64,000 nucleotides of DNA, taken from the NCBI GenBank assembly GCA_932521025.1, contig OW051468.1:1364064-1428063 (forward strand), read 5' to 3'. The position numbers and the translations under genes are program-made. Of the stretch, positions 10,701-20,994 are shown piece after piece. The DNA comes from Oscheius onirici. Taxonomy: Eukaryota; Nematoda; Chromadorea; Rhabditida; Rhabditidae. The notes under the pieces were generated by a model that saw only the letters and a program-made list of their open reading frames with translations, was not told the DNA's origin and ran no database searches. Position 1 is the first letter of the stretch. Every line of letters starts with the position of its first letter.

Positions 10701-11793
10701 TTACTCTTCGCTCAGGATTCTTGCAGCTAATTGAACAGCCGGAGGTGAGAAGGGAGATAGAGTTAGAGAAGATGATTTTAGATTCTTGAGAAGGCACGAA
10801 AAGAACTCCAGAATGTGACACAGAACGAGAGGAGTCTGTCTCTTTCGGACAGAAAAAGTACTCCGTACTTCAATGCGGTGCTTACGGTAGGTTACGGTAT
10901 TAGGTCGAGAGGAAATGTTTTGATTTTTTCTCAGAAAATTGCCGAACAAACCCACTGCGCCATCCGGACATTTTCAATTTAGGGGTGATCCGAAAGCCAA
11001 AAATCATTTTTCAAAAAATCATTCTGTTCGTCATTCTGAGCTGAGGTTTTCAGTAGTTGACAACTTTTTCATAAAATGCAGTCGGAAGGAGCTATAGCCA
11101 AAACTGTGTTTTGATCGAAAATTAATAGGCTCACTGTTCTCAGACGATGAAATATCCAGGTCTTGAATATAGCCTATTAATTCTGCCTGGCGTAGACCTA
11201 AATTTTGAAAAAAGATCAGTCGATTTCGATGAAAATGGAAGGAGTTATGGGTGAGAGGAAAGACGCTTAACTCTCACCTAATAGAGTCAGATGGACAGAG
11301 AGACTATTTTTCAGGAAATACAAAGAATCGCCAATCTTCTCCAAATCAACGTCTTCCGCCAGGCCAAAGGAGATACCCTCATTGGAGGATTCACAGTCCC
11401 GGATGGGACTCCTCTAGCCGCTGAAATTTCCGTCCTCATGATCGATGACGAGCATTTTGATCATCCAGACAAGGTTTTGGCTCATTCCCCACTGAAAATT
11501 TCTCTAGTTTGACCCATCTCGCTTCATAAAAAATCCCGACCTGGAGAAGCATGTCCTCCCTTTCGGAATCGGTAAGAGAGCATGTCCTGGAGAGTCGTTG
11601 GCTAGAGCTGAATTGTATTTGGTTCGTTATTGTAGTTTTTGGAAAAAAAAATATTTTTTTTCAGTTGGCGGGAAACTTGATTCTACGCTACGACTTTCAG
11701 AAGAAGAAGGGAGCTACAAAAGTGGATTGTGTCAACTGTGAGGGCTTTTTCAAAACTCCTCCAAGATATGAAATGACCGTTACCAAGTTGTAA
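7752..11793 (+). CDS. Cytochrome P450, CYP2 clan (nematode CYP-33/35-like)
   Basis: Ten exons (7752-7833, 7867-7964, 8370-8514, 8559-8691, 10179-10487, 10525-10744, 10782-10886, 11315-11473, 11508-11621, 11665-11793) give 497 residues, normal for a microsomal P450. An N-terminal membrane anchor (LVLLLTFVALACAYWF) is followed by LPPGPFPFPLIGN. Helix C is GEHWQEQRRF, helix I is SAGQETTT, the K-helix ExxR is EIQR, and the haem loop is FGIGKRACPG with the Cys ligand, so all catalytic elements are present. Such enzymes hydroxylate fatty acids or xenobiotics in the ER; the substrate is unknown. Intron 4 (1.49 kb) carries a large repeat and a MITE with perfect target duplication, and intron 2 carries a foldback with GTTGGTGCGCA ends. 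Exon 4 needs an unusual GTTATT donor in the intron before it. Confidence 0.9.
8755..10130. repeat. Large dispersed repeat in P450 intron 4 (inverse of about 37440-38440)
   Basis: The reverse complement of 8860-9480 lines up along 38000-38430, with shared words such as AGATCAAGAGTCACAGTGT, ACTGGACATCAAATAG and TCCAGTTCCGGTTACC. It is built of degenerate TGACTCTCGACT / CCAGTACTGTTCAG units. The MITE at 9501-9948 interrupts this copy only. Confidence 0.75.
9501..9948. mobile_element. hAT-like MITE filled with GCGAAT/ATTCGC words
   Basis: The ends are CAGGGCTGGGCGAATAGT and its exact reverse complement, flanked by a perfect 8-bp duplication CTGCAGAC at 9493-9500 and 9949-9956. The 448-bp interior is dominated by GCGAAT / ATTCGC in both orientations. 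No open frame. It lies in P450 intron 4, in sequence whose copy near 37960 lacks the element. Confidence 0.92.
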
Positions 11794-11944
11794 TTCTGTT
11801 GAATGAAATGTATATTTTGTCGATGTCTCATTCTCTCTGTCTCTCCGCTTCTGACTCGCTCTCTCTGTCTCTCTATCCCTCTCCAAAGTCAATCCAGTGC
11901 AAGAACCCTATTTATTCCCAAAATATCGTTCTCTCTTCAATCTC

Positions 11945-12415
11945 TTAAAGGATCTGAAGGGGCTGGGATCCGCAGTTGAGCAGAACGAAGGAAATTTCCT
12001 GGGTGTGACTCTTGACTCCCTGAACAAAGTGCTTGACCTCGTCACAGTCCAGGTTTCCACTAAAAATTGTGTTTGAGTATTTGTAAGAAAACTTGAAAAC
12101 CAACCTGTACTCGATGGCAAACTTTCCGGCATTGTTCTTGACCGTCTCGACGACCTGACTCTTGTCGTACTTGACGTTCTGGCTCTTAGCAAACTCGCGA
12201 AGAATCGTCTTGAACTGCTGGTAGACGGCGTCGTTGGTCGAGGCGTCAAAGTTGGCATTGGTGACGAGAGTCAGACGGACAGATTCTACTGAACGACGTT
12301 TTCTTACGACAGGAGCCTTTGTAGTGGCAGCTGGAGCTGGAGCTGGAGCCGGGGGACAGGCAAGAACCTCGAGAAGAGCGAAGGTGCTGAGGAGGAGGAA
12401 GAAGCGGAAGTTCAT
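11945..12415 (-). CDS. Small secreted pro-protein with furin-like site, inverted paralogue (copy 2)
   Basis: Two exons (12415-12105, 12059-11945) encode 141 residues closely similar to the protein at 6670: the signal peptide, the Ala/Pro-rich spacer, the basic KRRS site and the C-terminal Cys pair all match, with scattered substitutions. The 45-nt intron differs in sequence from copy 1 but is again a multiple of three and stop-free. The shared TATA block lies at 12447-12453. The two copies face each other across the P450, so the arrangement looks like an inverted duplication with the P450 between the arms. Confidence 0.8.
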   Translation of the reverse strand: MNFRFFLLLSTFALLEVLACPPAPAPAPAATTKAPVVRKRRSVESVRLTLVTNANFDASTNDAVYQQFKTILREFAKSQNVKYDKSQVVETVKNNAGKFAIEYRLVFKFSYKYSNTIFSGNLDCDEVKHFVQGVKSHTQEISFVLLNCGSQPLQIL

Positions 12416-12446
12416 GGTTGGATGCTGGAGAAGGGGAGAGACGGGG

Positions 12447-12453
12447 TTTTATA
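12447..12453 (-). promoter_or_regulatory. TATA box of the inverted paralogue
   Basis: TATAAAA on the minus strand inside the conserved CCAGTATAAAACCCCGTCTC block, about 32 nt before the start codon at 12415. Confidence 0.75.
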
Positions 12454-12639
12454 CTGGATCGACTGCCAATATCGGGAGGAATATAGGGGTGATATTGAGC
12501 CCATCAAATGGTAGAAGTGGCTGTTCTGGAGGCCATCATTGCGTTTTTAGGACCAGGTGTCTGCATGAGCAAATGTTTGATCATGTGGGACATTGTAATG
12601 AGATGAGAGAGATAGAGATAGAGAGACAGAAAGATAGAA

Positions 12640-13880
12640 AACAATTTTCTTTCAGTTCCTTCTGGTAGTCGTCCTACGAAAGGAGAAAAAGATGAAGAAA
12701 GAGTCAAAGCAATTACTGGATGCCAAGAAGACTCAGAATACGACTGGATCCAGTACAATAGCTGGTAGCACCGATCTCACTGATCTTGAACATACTGTAA
12801 AAGGCTTTCTGTAAAAGGCAAAAAACTGAATCTTGATCCATCAGTCCGGATTCATGCTTTTCCAGTGAGACCACTAAAACAGGTTTGGGACAAACATCAA
12901 GGTGAGCAAACGTGTGGAAGAGTCGCTCGTGATCTTGAGCCACATCCTGGAACCAGTGGTGACTAGAGAATGAGCTCTGACCTGGACAGGCTAAGAACAA
13001 CAGTTGTTTAGGTCACTAATAATCGTTATAAACGACGGTATCGATTGAGAATCCGACTGTAAAGTTGGATCACAAAGGTGGGAATAGCTGTCTCTCTGTC
13101 TTCCAGTTTCGCTAAATCACTGAAAACCAGCCGATTTCGTCACCTGGCGGCGTCTAATACTTTTTCGTACCCTTGCAACAGTAATCAAACTCTTCCCAAA
13201 TCATTTGTTGCCGTCTTATGCGTAACAGGTTCTAACTTGTTACCTACGGCGTCACTGCGAAACCGAAAGGGGGGGGGGGTTTGAAAACAGTGAAAAAATG
13301 ATTATTTTGAGCCGGATTACTCATTAAATTTGGATAAAACAATCGTCCTCAAGTCGCCTTCAGAATCGCTTTTTGACGTAGTCAAGGGGATGAAAAGTTC
13401 AAAAAAACTTCGTGTCCCCTAAGCATCTAAAATATCTTAAGCGGGATGATGTCTGTTGTGGACTTTGATCTTTGTTTGTTTGTTTGTCCCTGGCCACGAG
13501 ATTCGTCGCGACGTTAGAAATTGTCAGGATTAGGTAGTCACTTTTGAACGGTGGTAAAGAGTTAGTCGAAACAAACTAGGTAGATTTTTTTTTCAACAGA
13601 TTAGTCAAGCTGAATGGTAATCAAAACTTAAGTACATGAGCGCCGCAGGCGCCAGGGCTACGAAAGCCGTCGTAGACAGTTGGTTTTCATAAAAGAGGAT
13701 AGCGGCTTCAGTTCACTTTATTCAAAGGCCAATGGGTTCAATAAAGTTAAAGTCTGTTGTTAAAAATAGGGTCAGTCAAAGTTCTTCGGTACATGAAGGG
13801 ACTGAATGTACGCTGAAGCTTGACCTTTGTCCACGGACCATCAGCGGAATGTGCCAGAGCGAAAGAGTAATTAGAGTAAT
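12640..13880. other. Intergenic with repeats; one unassigned minus-strand frame
   Basis: A minus-strand frame at 13000-12713 (95 codons, containing HHWFQDVAQDHERLFHTF) has coding-like composition but no family match and no clear splice partner. From about 13080 the DNA is repetitive: a TCGTCACCTGGCGGCGTC word also found near 21990, a poly-G tract at about 13268, and a GGCCACGAGATTCGTCGCGAC word also found near 21600. Confidence 0.4.
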
Positions 13881-13967
13881 TATAAGCGCTTTTTGTTGTC
13901 AACACTGTGACAAAAGAGTCTTTGCAAGAAAACTATTTATTTCCAAATATCATTCTCTCTTAGAGGA
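13881..13967. pseudogene. Inverted 87-bp copy of the 3' end of the secreted-protein gene
   Basis: Base for base the reverse complement of 7139-7225, which covers the last codon, stop, AATAAA signal and downstream DNA of the gene at 6670. Neither flank is related, so this is a short, recent, inverted duplication rather than a third gene. Confidence 0.9.
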
Positions 13968-14178
13968 GAGGCGGGGTGCGATATTAATTCGGAATCAGCG
14001 CAATTTTTTTCTACAAGACCATCTTTCCGTTTATAGTCGAAAAAGGCAGATTTTTTATTGATTTTGGCGATAAACATTGCATTTAAAAATTAGACAAGAA
14101 GCGAGAGTTAACTATGGAAAACTTTAGAAAAAGTTGCTGTTTTTTAAAGTTTTGCTCGCTTTCCACTCAAAGAAAAAC

Positions 14179-14186
14179 TATATAAA
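14179..14186 (+). promoter_or_regulatory. TATA box with a block shared with 16945
   Basis: TATATAAA preceded by GAAAAAC and followed by GCGTTTTCAAAAGAGAGTCA. A near-identical arrangement occurs around 16945-16975 before another transcription unit. It lies 310 nt before the start of the L-domain protein; an untranslated first exon ending near 14330, with an intron to about 14450, is plausible. Confidence 0.55.
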
Positions 14187-14496
14187 GCAAGCGTTTTCAA
14201 AAGAGAGTCACATAAACAGCGATCGTCGACACAGACCTTTGCTGCACTTCCGCTCTTCTATGAAGTTTCGCCACGCCAGAATCCAAGCCTTCACAGCAAC
14301 TCCTATCATCTGCTGCAAGCCATTAGCCAAGGTTCGTTCCATGTTTGCGATTTTCATGGCATGGTTTCTTCTGGTAGTAGTCTCTGTTAGGTGTTTTGGT
14401 GAAACTACTGTGGAAGTAGAGAGACCTTACAATTTCCAGGTATCCAGATAGAGAGCACCAACTGAGGCACGACAGCTGCTACAACCGTGTGGAAAG

Positions 14497-16372
14497 ATGC
14501 GCCTCGGCTACATCCTGCCGGCCGTTCTCCTACTGCCTATTGCATGGGCTCAAATCAATTGTAAGATTTTCTGTAGTCATGAACACAAGGTCGTTTAGGT
14601 GACAAGTTGAACGGAAAAGAAAGCATCCAAGATGTGTTTATGGACTGCAAAGACTCCGACTCTCTGAACACTGCGGTCACGGGCGTCAATCTGAAGCTGG
14701 GCGGTCTGACTCCCGATCAAATCAATTCGCTCTTGAAATCGAAGAAGACGATTGACGTTGGACTCGACTTCACCAACTCTACAGCCAACGAGATCGTTTT
14801 TGCTAAAACGGCAATCGCTCTACCAGATGACAGTTTCATCGTCTTCGACAACAACCCAAATCTGGTCGAGATCAGGATGTTTGATGTGACTTCAATTGGG
14901 ACAAATAATGCACAAACACATACGCAAGGTTAGTCGTTCTGTTTCGTTTTCAATTGGCAACTTCTAGAGTTTCGCGTTACCGGTAATCCAAATTTGCTAG
15001 AAGTCAGCTTTAAACCAGCATTCAAATCCGCTGTCCGTCTCACCATTCGCGGAAATCCCAAACTGCCTCTGGACGTTGTGAATGCTAACACAAACTTTTT
15101 CACTAGCACGAAGCATGTTTCAACCAAGCCTGGAGGTACTACAAATTTGAAACCTTAAAAACGAATTGCAATTTAGAGTGCTACTTCGCAACTCCTGTCA
15201 ACAATCTGGACAAGCTGAACGGATGCAGTTTCATCTACGGAAATCTGACGTTTGCTAAGGATGCCACTGGCGACTCCTGGAATGGATTGAAGGCTGGTCT
15301 CACCGTCGAAAATGGTTCTGTTACCATGGAAAACACCAAGATCAAGACGTTGGACTTCCTCGCCAGTCCCATTCCAGGAACGTTCAGTAAGTGTTTCTTT
15401 CTATGCTTTGAAAAAAAAACTTTTTAGAAATCGTGAACAACGAATTCCTCTGTCCTATTGATGGTCCGAATATCGGTTACTTGGACAACAACTGTCCGTC
15501 TCTGTGCATCAGCAGGAAGCATTTGGAAACCAAGACGGCCTGCACAATCGTCGACATCCGGAACAACACGAAAGTGACAGATATGGACAAACGCGTAGTC
15601 AGGGCCGTTCTCGAAAGGATTGAAGAAATTCGTGGTCCACTGGCTCTCGGCGGCATCGATGGCGACAGCTTGCAACTGAAGATCAAGAAGATGGGACCTG
15701 GTGGACCTCTGGGCACGGAATCTCCCAGCTTGACCCTTGATACATTCACGGAAAAGATCACCGTCGCCCAGCCTCCTGCAGGCTTTCTGTTCGATTTCAA
15801 ACGAACAATGTTGAATGAGGACCAAATCAATGAGTAAGTCTTTGTTTTCTAGTAAATACAACTCTTTCAAAATCGTCAGAATTACGGGAATTGAGGAGAG
15901 AATGTTCCGTTACGAGAAGGCCACAACTACGTCGACCACGACCACGTCCACCACGCCCCCCTCGACCACGACCGCCTCTCCTTCCACCACCACGGCCGCT
16001 ACTACGAGTGCTGCTTCTTCTGGAACTGAAGCTGAAACTGAAGGCCCTGATAAAACCGATGCTACTACCTCGGCTGGACCGACTGTTCCCGAAAGGCCTG
16101 TTGGTTCGGGAAAGACGAAGACAGTCAAGCAAAAGCCGCCAATTTTGTCTCTCCGTTCCAATTCGGAGGATATTATCTCCGTCTTGCTGTCTCTGCCTCC
16201 TCCGGAAACCAAGCCACCCACCTATGTCTGGATTCTGGCCGCCATCAATCTCCTCATCTTCTGCCTTTCTATCATCGCTTACGTCTTCGTTCGCAAAATG
16301 CTCAAAGATGCTTTCGTTATCGATCCGTCGAATGTCGCTGATGGAGATGTCAGGATCAAGAAGGACGACTGA
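14497..16372 (+). CDS. Receptor-L-domain type I membrane protein
   Basis: Six exons (14497-14560, 14599-14928, 14968-15135, 15177-15386, 15428-15833, 15880-16372) give 556 residues. A signal peptide (MRLGYILPAVLLLPIAWA) precedes an extracellular region with the receptor-L-domain pattern: CDKLNGKESIQDVF near the start and, later, LNGCSFIYGNLTFAKD and a closing NNCPSLC. After about residue 390 comes a Thr/Ser-rich stalk (TTTSTTTTSTT), a single membrane helix (YVWILAAINLLIFCLSIIAY) and a tail of about 30 residues with no kinase. This is the architecture of nematode insulin/EGF-receptor-like L-domain proteins, which lack catalytic domains and are thought to bind ligands or act in cell contacts. 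Which member it matches is unknown. Confidence 0.8.
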
Positions 16373-16940
16373 AACTGCACGACAAGGACTTCCTTTTTTT
16401 TTGTTCTGTGCATAGTGAATAACGTGGTTTTTCCACAGTTCCAGTGTTCTTTCTTATTTTTCAGTTGCTTGCAAAAACAACTCAGACCATGTTTCTTCTC
16501 GTTCTCGAACAGCTTCTTGTCTCGTATCTATTCCCCACCCGTAATAGTTTGCTGGAAAATGTGCCTTTTCATAACAAAGCAGTTGCACCACAGTTCCAGC
16601 TTTCTTTTTCTCAATTGTTTCTTTTCTCTGTTGCTGTCTTTCGATCTTACTTTCTCCTCGTACTCGAACATCTTCTCGTTTTCGTTTGAAGTGCTTGGTT
16701 TCTCTTCCTTTGTGGAACAATATCCTTCTAGATGCAAAAGAATGAAGTTTTTCTTTTCCCCAGCTAGACTGTTCTTTTCTCCAGTAGATGTCTTTCTGCT
16801 ACTCGACGAGTCTCTTTTTTTGATTTTGTTGATTTCGTGATTTTCTAATGTTTCAAAAGCAAAATTAATTTCTTCCGTCCGACAATTTGCTTCAATATTT
16901 TTATATTTTGAATGCAACGTGAGTAATATTTTGCTAGAAA
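16373..16940. other. 3' flank, pyrimidine-rich spacer without a supported gene
   Basis: Contains two diverged tandem copies of about 155 bp starting near CACAGTTCCAG (16436 and 16591) and rich in TTCTTCTCGT words. No start, splice or homology supports a gene. Confidence 0.5.
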
Positions 16941-16944
16941 AACG

Positions 16945-16951
16945 TATATAA
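16945..16951 (+). promoter_or_regulatory. TATA box of the tiny gene, similar to 14179
   Basis: TATATAA preceded by GAAAAACG and followed by GCGTTTTCAATAGAAAGCCA, parallel to the block at 14170-14210. Confidence 0.55.
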
Positions 16952-17089
16952 GGAACGCGTTTTCAATAGAAAGCCATTCACTAGGCAATTCTTCCAGAGG
17001 AACCTCAAGAACGTCGTGGCCGCAGAAGGACGAAGAAAACTACCGAGAAGTTGAAGAGGAACCAAGAAGAAGAAAGGAATTCGCCGACC

Positions 17090-17152
17090 ATGAGGAGGAG
17101 CCCGAGCCATGGCGGAGGAGCAGTCCCTCCGGCTTTGAAGAAGAAGAATTAG
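17090..17152 (+). CDS. Tiny basic peptide, 20 codons, possibly part of a longer basic protein
   Basis: Between a TATA box (16945) and an AATAAA (17176-17181) the only ATG-led frame is MRRSPSHGGGAVPPALKKKN. The same frame is open back to about 16990 and reads as a very basic sequence (EEPQERRGRRRTKKTTEKLK), preceded by a TTCTTCCAG that could be a cis or trans acceptor. The composition suggests a small DNA- or RNA-binding basic protein if an upstream start exists. Evidence for transcription is indirect (promoter block and poly(A) signal). Confidence 0.35.
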   Translation: MRRSPSHGGGAVPPALKKKN

Positions 17153-17182
17153 ACAAATACTGTTTTACGTGCTTTAATAAAG

Positions 17183-17672
17183 TCCTTTATTAAAGTTCCA
17201 GTGTTATTTTTCCTTAATTTGGTGGTACTTTCTCTAGCAGTGTCATACGTTGTCTTTCTAAAATGTTGGTCCTCCGCCAAAGAACTGCAGTAACCGCCAA
17301 AAGCTGCAGTAACTCTCACTAATGAAAAAAAATCTGAAAAAAAGAGACTGGCTCGTATTGAACCAGTCAATCCAGTTCACGGAGATGAGTACCATAAAAT
17401 TACAGTAATCTAATATCCCGAGCCAAAAGTTACTGTGACCCGAAGAATGAACTGAACTGAAACAAACCAGATGATCCAGTTAGATCCTTTCTCTGTTACT
17501 CTCTCTTAAAAACCGATAGTTTTATCTAGACAGATCAGAATAAAAATTCTAAAGCGACTCTCACCGAACCATCCAAAAGCACCACACCTTCGCTTCCAGT
17601 CAACTGGTAGCATCTCTGCTTTTCTCCAGTCTTTCATTCTCTCTCCAAGGAACACTCTCTTCTCTCTGAAGA
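17183..17672. other. Intergenic, nothing supported
   Basis: Unique AT-rich DNA with CCAGTT-rich stretches. The last 100 nt before 17673 are pyrimidine-rich and probably hold the promoter or 5' UTR of the next gene. Confidence 0.5.
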
Positions 17673-19155
17673 ATGTCCAGCTGTCTCCCTTTGACCAAGA
17701 ATGACTATTACGTCAACAGACGTCTGGGAAAGAAGTGCTTCACTCTCCGCTGTTCCCTCATCACCGTCGCTGTTCTTCTGATTGCGACCTGGATCGCTCT
17801 TCCTGTGATCTTCCTGACTGTCAAGAACCGCAGTTCCTACTTCTTCAAGACGTCCAACTGTTCAGGTGAGTACTGGTTCAGTGGGTTGTAGTTATTATTG
17901 TTTCTTGACCACTGAACCATACTCTTAATCCATTACTGTAATCTAGACTCGTTCAGTTCCCTTACCGTACTTTAAAATTGAAGTTCCAGTCCAGGTTCTG
18001 TCTCTTGACTCATACTCTCACTCCAAAGTATACTCCTACTCTTAATCCATTACCGTAATCTTTTTCTGTAAACTTAGACTCACCCTCCCATTAAGTTCCA
18101 TTACCGTACTCTTAAAAACTGAAGTTCCAGTCCAGGTTCAGACTCTTGACTCATACTCTTTCCCATCTCTGATCTCTCTTCCTGTACTTGACTTGACTGA
18201 TTCTGTTCAGTTCCTAATTTGAACTCTTGACTACCTATCTCCAGAGTGACTCTCACTTTTTGTTACTCTTACAGTAACTGTCCAGACTCTCAGTTACAGT
18301 AATAGCTCAGACTCTCAGTTTTGTTATAGGACGTTGGAGAGGCTCTGATAGCTTTTTCCTAAACAACTGGTTCTGCTCTGTTCATTTTATACTCTTGCCA
18401 TAACTCATACTATCTCTCTTTCACAGAGTGTCATACCGTAATTTATCTATCCTTCCTTCACAGATGAAAGTGACAGTATTCTTCTCTCTTAGCTGATACA
18501 GTTTAGGAAAAACTCTCAATGTGACTACAGTATCCAGCGTTCCAGTCTTCAATGTGACTACCAGCACGACTCCAACTGTCTCAGCTTCTTTCTACCGTAT
18601 CGAAGGGGAAGAGAATGTCACAATTCTCAGTGCCGGATTCCAGTTTTTCGTCCACGAGCAGCCGAAAACTGTCGGATTCCACTATTTTCTTCCCTCCTAT
18701 AAGATTCAGTCGAACAATGGAAAGGCTGTGTTTGTTCGGAACGTCGAGTTTGGAGTGAGTATTCGATTTCTGGAAACGAGATTTTCAACATTTTCCAGAC
18801 CAAAGGAAACATGCGTCCGCAAGCTGTAGGAGAGAAGGAAGCGTCCTCCTTCACTTTCCTTCACAAGATCTTTGGAGCCGATTCAGCTGAGGGTCCAATG
18901 GATGGGTGAGTTCAGTCTCTCTCCATCAATCTCACCCCCCGTTTCAGGGAAACTCAGGTGTGCTACGAGATAGTCAACAATGCAGTTCTCGGAGTCTACG
19001 ATCCCGACAATGTTCAGACCTCCTTGAAGTTTGAAATCGCGGAGTCGGTTGACGGACCATGGAGCAGGGTCGAGAAGGCACGAAACTATACTTTGGTTCC
19101 CGATGTCGAGTATCTGAGAAAGATGGTCAAGCTGTCTTTGGGTGATATGCAATAA
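17673..19155 (+). CDS. Type II single-pass membrane protein, nematode-specific
   Basis: Four exons (17673-17865, 18507-18754, 18799-18905, 18948-19155) give 251 residues. A cytosolic start with NDYYVNRRLGKKC leads to one helix (LITVAVLLIATWIALPVIFL, about residues 31-50), then a lumenal or extracellular domain with several N-glycosylation sites (NVTT, NVTI, NYTL) and few Cys. The ectodomain (FYRIEGEENVTILSAGFQF and FEIAESVDGPWSRVE) looks beta-rich, but I do not recognise the family. Intron 1 (641 nt) contains an approximately 130-bp tandem duplication (17940-18035 and 18045-18160). AATAAA overlaps the stop region. All exon phases agree. Confidence 0.7.
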
Positions 19156-19222
19156 ACTGTAATAATTGTACTGTTTCTCACAGACTGTTAGATAGAGAGA
19201 CTCAGTGATAGAAGGAGTCTGA

Positions 19223-19590
19223 TACGGGCAGGTTTCTTTACCACCACCTCCTTCGATTTTTGGGAGCGGCGGGAGGAAATTGTATTTTCCGGCTCTCGTT
19301 TGCGTTTTTCAGCTTTGTCCCAGTGAGTAAAGTTGTAGCCCTGATCATGCTCTACAACTTTGTAGAACACAATAAAGCTTGAAAATGCTGTTATCAATAT
19401 GAAAAATGACTTTTGCCTTGGTTGACAAGTTTTGGCTCAGAATCACTTTTTCACAGTGATCACAGCATTTTCACGCTTTACAATGTTCTGCAAAGTTGTA
19501 GAGCTTAATCAGGGCTACAATTTTGTTTACTGGAACGATGCTGGAAAATGCAAACGAAAGCCGGAAAAGGGGGCTAAAGTTACCGCCCCG
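19223..19590. repeat. Imperfect inverted repeat with CTACAACTTTG module
   Basis: The left half (GGCTCTCGTTTGCGTTTTTC, then AAAGTTGTAG...CTACAACTTTGTAG) pairs with the right half (GTTCTGCAAAGTTGTAG, then AAATGCAAACGAAAGCCGG). One half alone occurs at 22436-22600 and a fragment at about 21090-21165. The centre is AT-rich. Probably a foldback transposon. Confidence 0.7.
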
Positions 19591-20007
19591 TCTAATACAC
19601 GAAACTGTCCCCCTGATCAATTAGACGAATTACTAAGTGACCGTGAAGAAAACAATGTGCGGCAGCAGTCATTGTCAATCATCATGCTTTTCGACCGTCA
19701 TCTTGCAATTCTTCTCTTTTTTTGCTTCAACTTTTGGACGGTCGAGACGGAGGTAACTGTTCAGTTGTTCAATTCACTCCCTTCAGCCTCTCCGGGTTCC
19801 AGAATGTGACGGTAGCTGCCTGACCACCATTAGCGCCCTCCAAGTTCAAATGTGTTGTTCTGCAAAAGGCTTTTCTACAAGTTTTGATTGCAACTTTATA
19901 AGACAAGCGATTTGTAGTTGAAGAACAAAATAAAAATTTTTTCTTCCAAGTTTTCTAATTACCGAAAAGAATAAATGTCACATTGAAGTCTCCAGCAACT
20001 CGTCAGA

Positions 20008-20994
20008 ATGCCGGCTCCGCTCTTCCCAGTTCCGACAAAGTGGAAGGCGACTGAAGAAGTGGACAAGACGTCGAGAAAGAGTCAGAAAAAGCCGGTCAAA
20101 TCGAGGAAGAGTCAGAAAAAGCCAGCCAAGTCGGGGGAACGGACGGACAAAACCCAGACGACGTCCAAGAAAGTGCAAGAGGTAGGTTCTACTGTCCCTG
20201 TCCCTGTCACTTTTACTTTCCAGAAATCTGAAAAGAAGACGCCAAAAGAGTCCAGCAAAAAGTCAAAGAAGAGTTCGAAAAGAAGCAAGAAGAGTCAGAA
20301 AAAATCTGCGGCAAAGACGGTCAAGGAGAAAGTCACCGAAAAGGAAAAGTTTGAACAGATCCAAAATGGCTGTAAAAATACGCGTCCGGTCAAGTACAAG
20401 ACGACGCAGATTGCCGAGCAGGTCCAGCGAATGATCTCCCAGAACGAGAGCCATTCTATTCTCCAGGCCGCCGCTCACGTCATACGCTTCCGACAGACCT
20501 CTACCATGGAGACGTGCTACCATCTGGACGTCTTCAATCCGACCCGGGAGCACATTTTGTTCCGTGTCGAGAGTCCGCCCGTCGAATATCTCGCAGCCAA
20601 GCCAAAAATTGGTCATCTGGCTCCTGGAGAAGGCTGTACCGTCTTTTTGCTCTTCTCCTTCCGCTGTCCCCGTCTTCCCGATGATCTCAGCTTCGTCTAT
20701 TCGATTCGTCAATCGAAAATTGGCTTGGGACATGTAGCTGAACTCGCTCAGGACAAGAAGAACTACACGACGAAGAATGCACGCAAAATTGCCAAAGAGT
20801 CCGATTTCAAATATCGCTGGCACGTGGCGACGGCCTTCTACGCCGGTGAGGGGGAGCTCTACAGCTGTCCAGGACCGCATTTTGAGGGAATGCGACCACA
20901 GTTGGATCTGCAGGGACAGATCTTCGAGGACAACTACAATCCGGACGACCATGACGACAAGAGCGAGAATCTGCCGAGTGCTGCGGACTCTTGA
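20008..20994 (+). CDS. MSP-domain protein with a Lys-rich N-terminal extension
   Basis: Two exons (20008-20181, 20224-20994) give 314 residues. The first 120 residues are Ser/Lys-rich with repeated RKSQKKP and KKSKKSS units, as in a nucleic-acid or cytoskeleton-binding tail. From about residue 155 the sequence has the fold signature of a major sperm protein domain: CYHLDVFNPTREHILFRVES and IGHLAPGEGCTVFLLF. The C-terminus is acidic. MSP domains build sperm cytoskeleton or bind FFAT-like partners; most single-gene nematode MSP-domain proteins are male-germline. The 42-nt intron is a multiple of three and stop-free. An alternative reading as one 328-residue exon is possible. Confidence 0.7.
   Translation: MPAPLFPVPTKWKATEEVDKTSRKSQKKPVKSRKSQKKPAKSGERTDKTQTTSKKVQEVGSTVPVPVTFTFQKSEKKTPKESSKKSKKSSKRSKKSQKKSAAKTVKEKVTEKEKFEQIQNGCKNTRPVKYKTTQIAEQVQRMISQNESHSILQAAAHVIRFRQTSTMETCYHLDVFNPTREHILFRVESPPVEYLAAKPKIGHLAPGEGCTVFLLFSFRCPRLPDDLSFVYSIRQSKIGLGHVAELAQDKKNYTTKNARKIAKESDFKYRWHVATAFYAGEGELYSCPGPHFEGMRPQLDLQGQIFEDNYNPDDHDDKSENLPSAADS

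Noticed and set aside
15891..16415. Long overlapping frames on both strands over the L-domain gene stalk
   Set aside because: They are shadows of the Thr-rich ACCACG repeat codons in the real frame.
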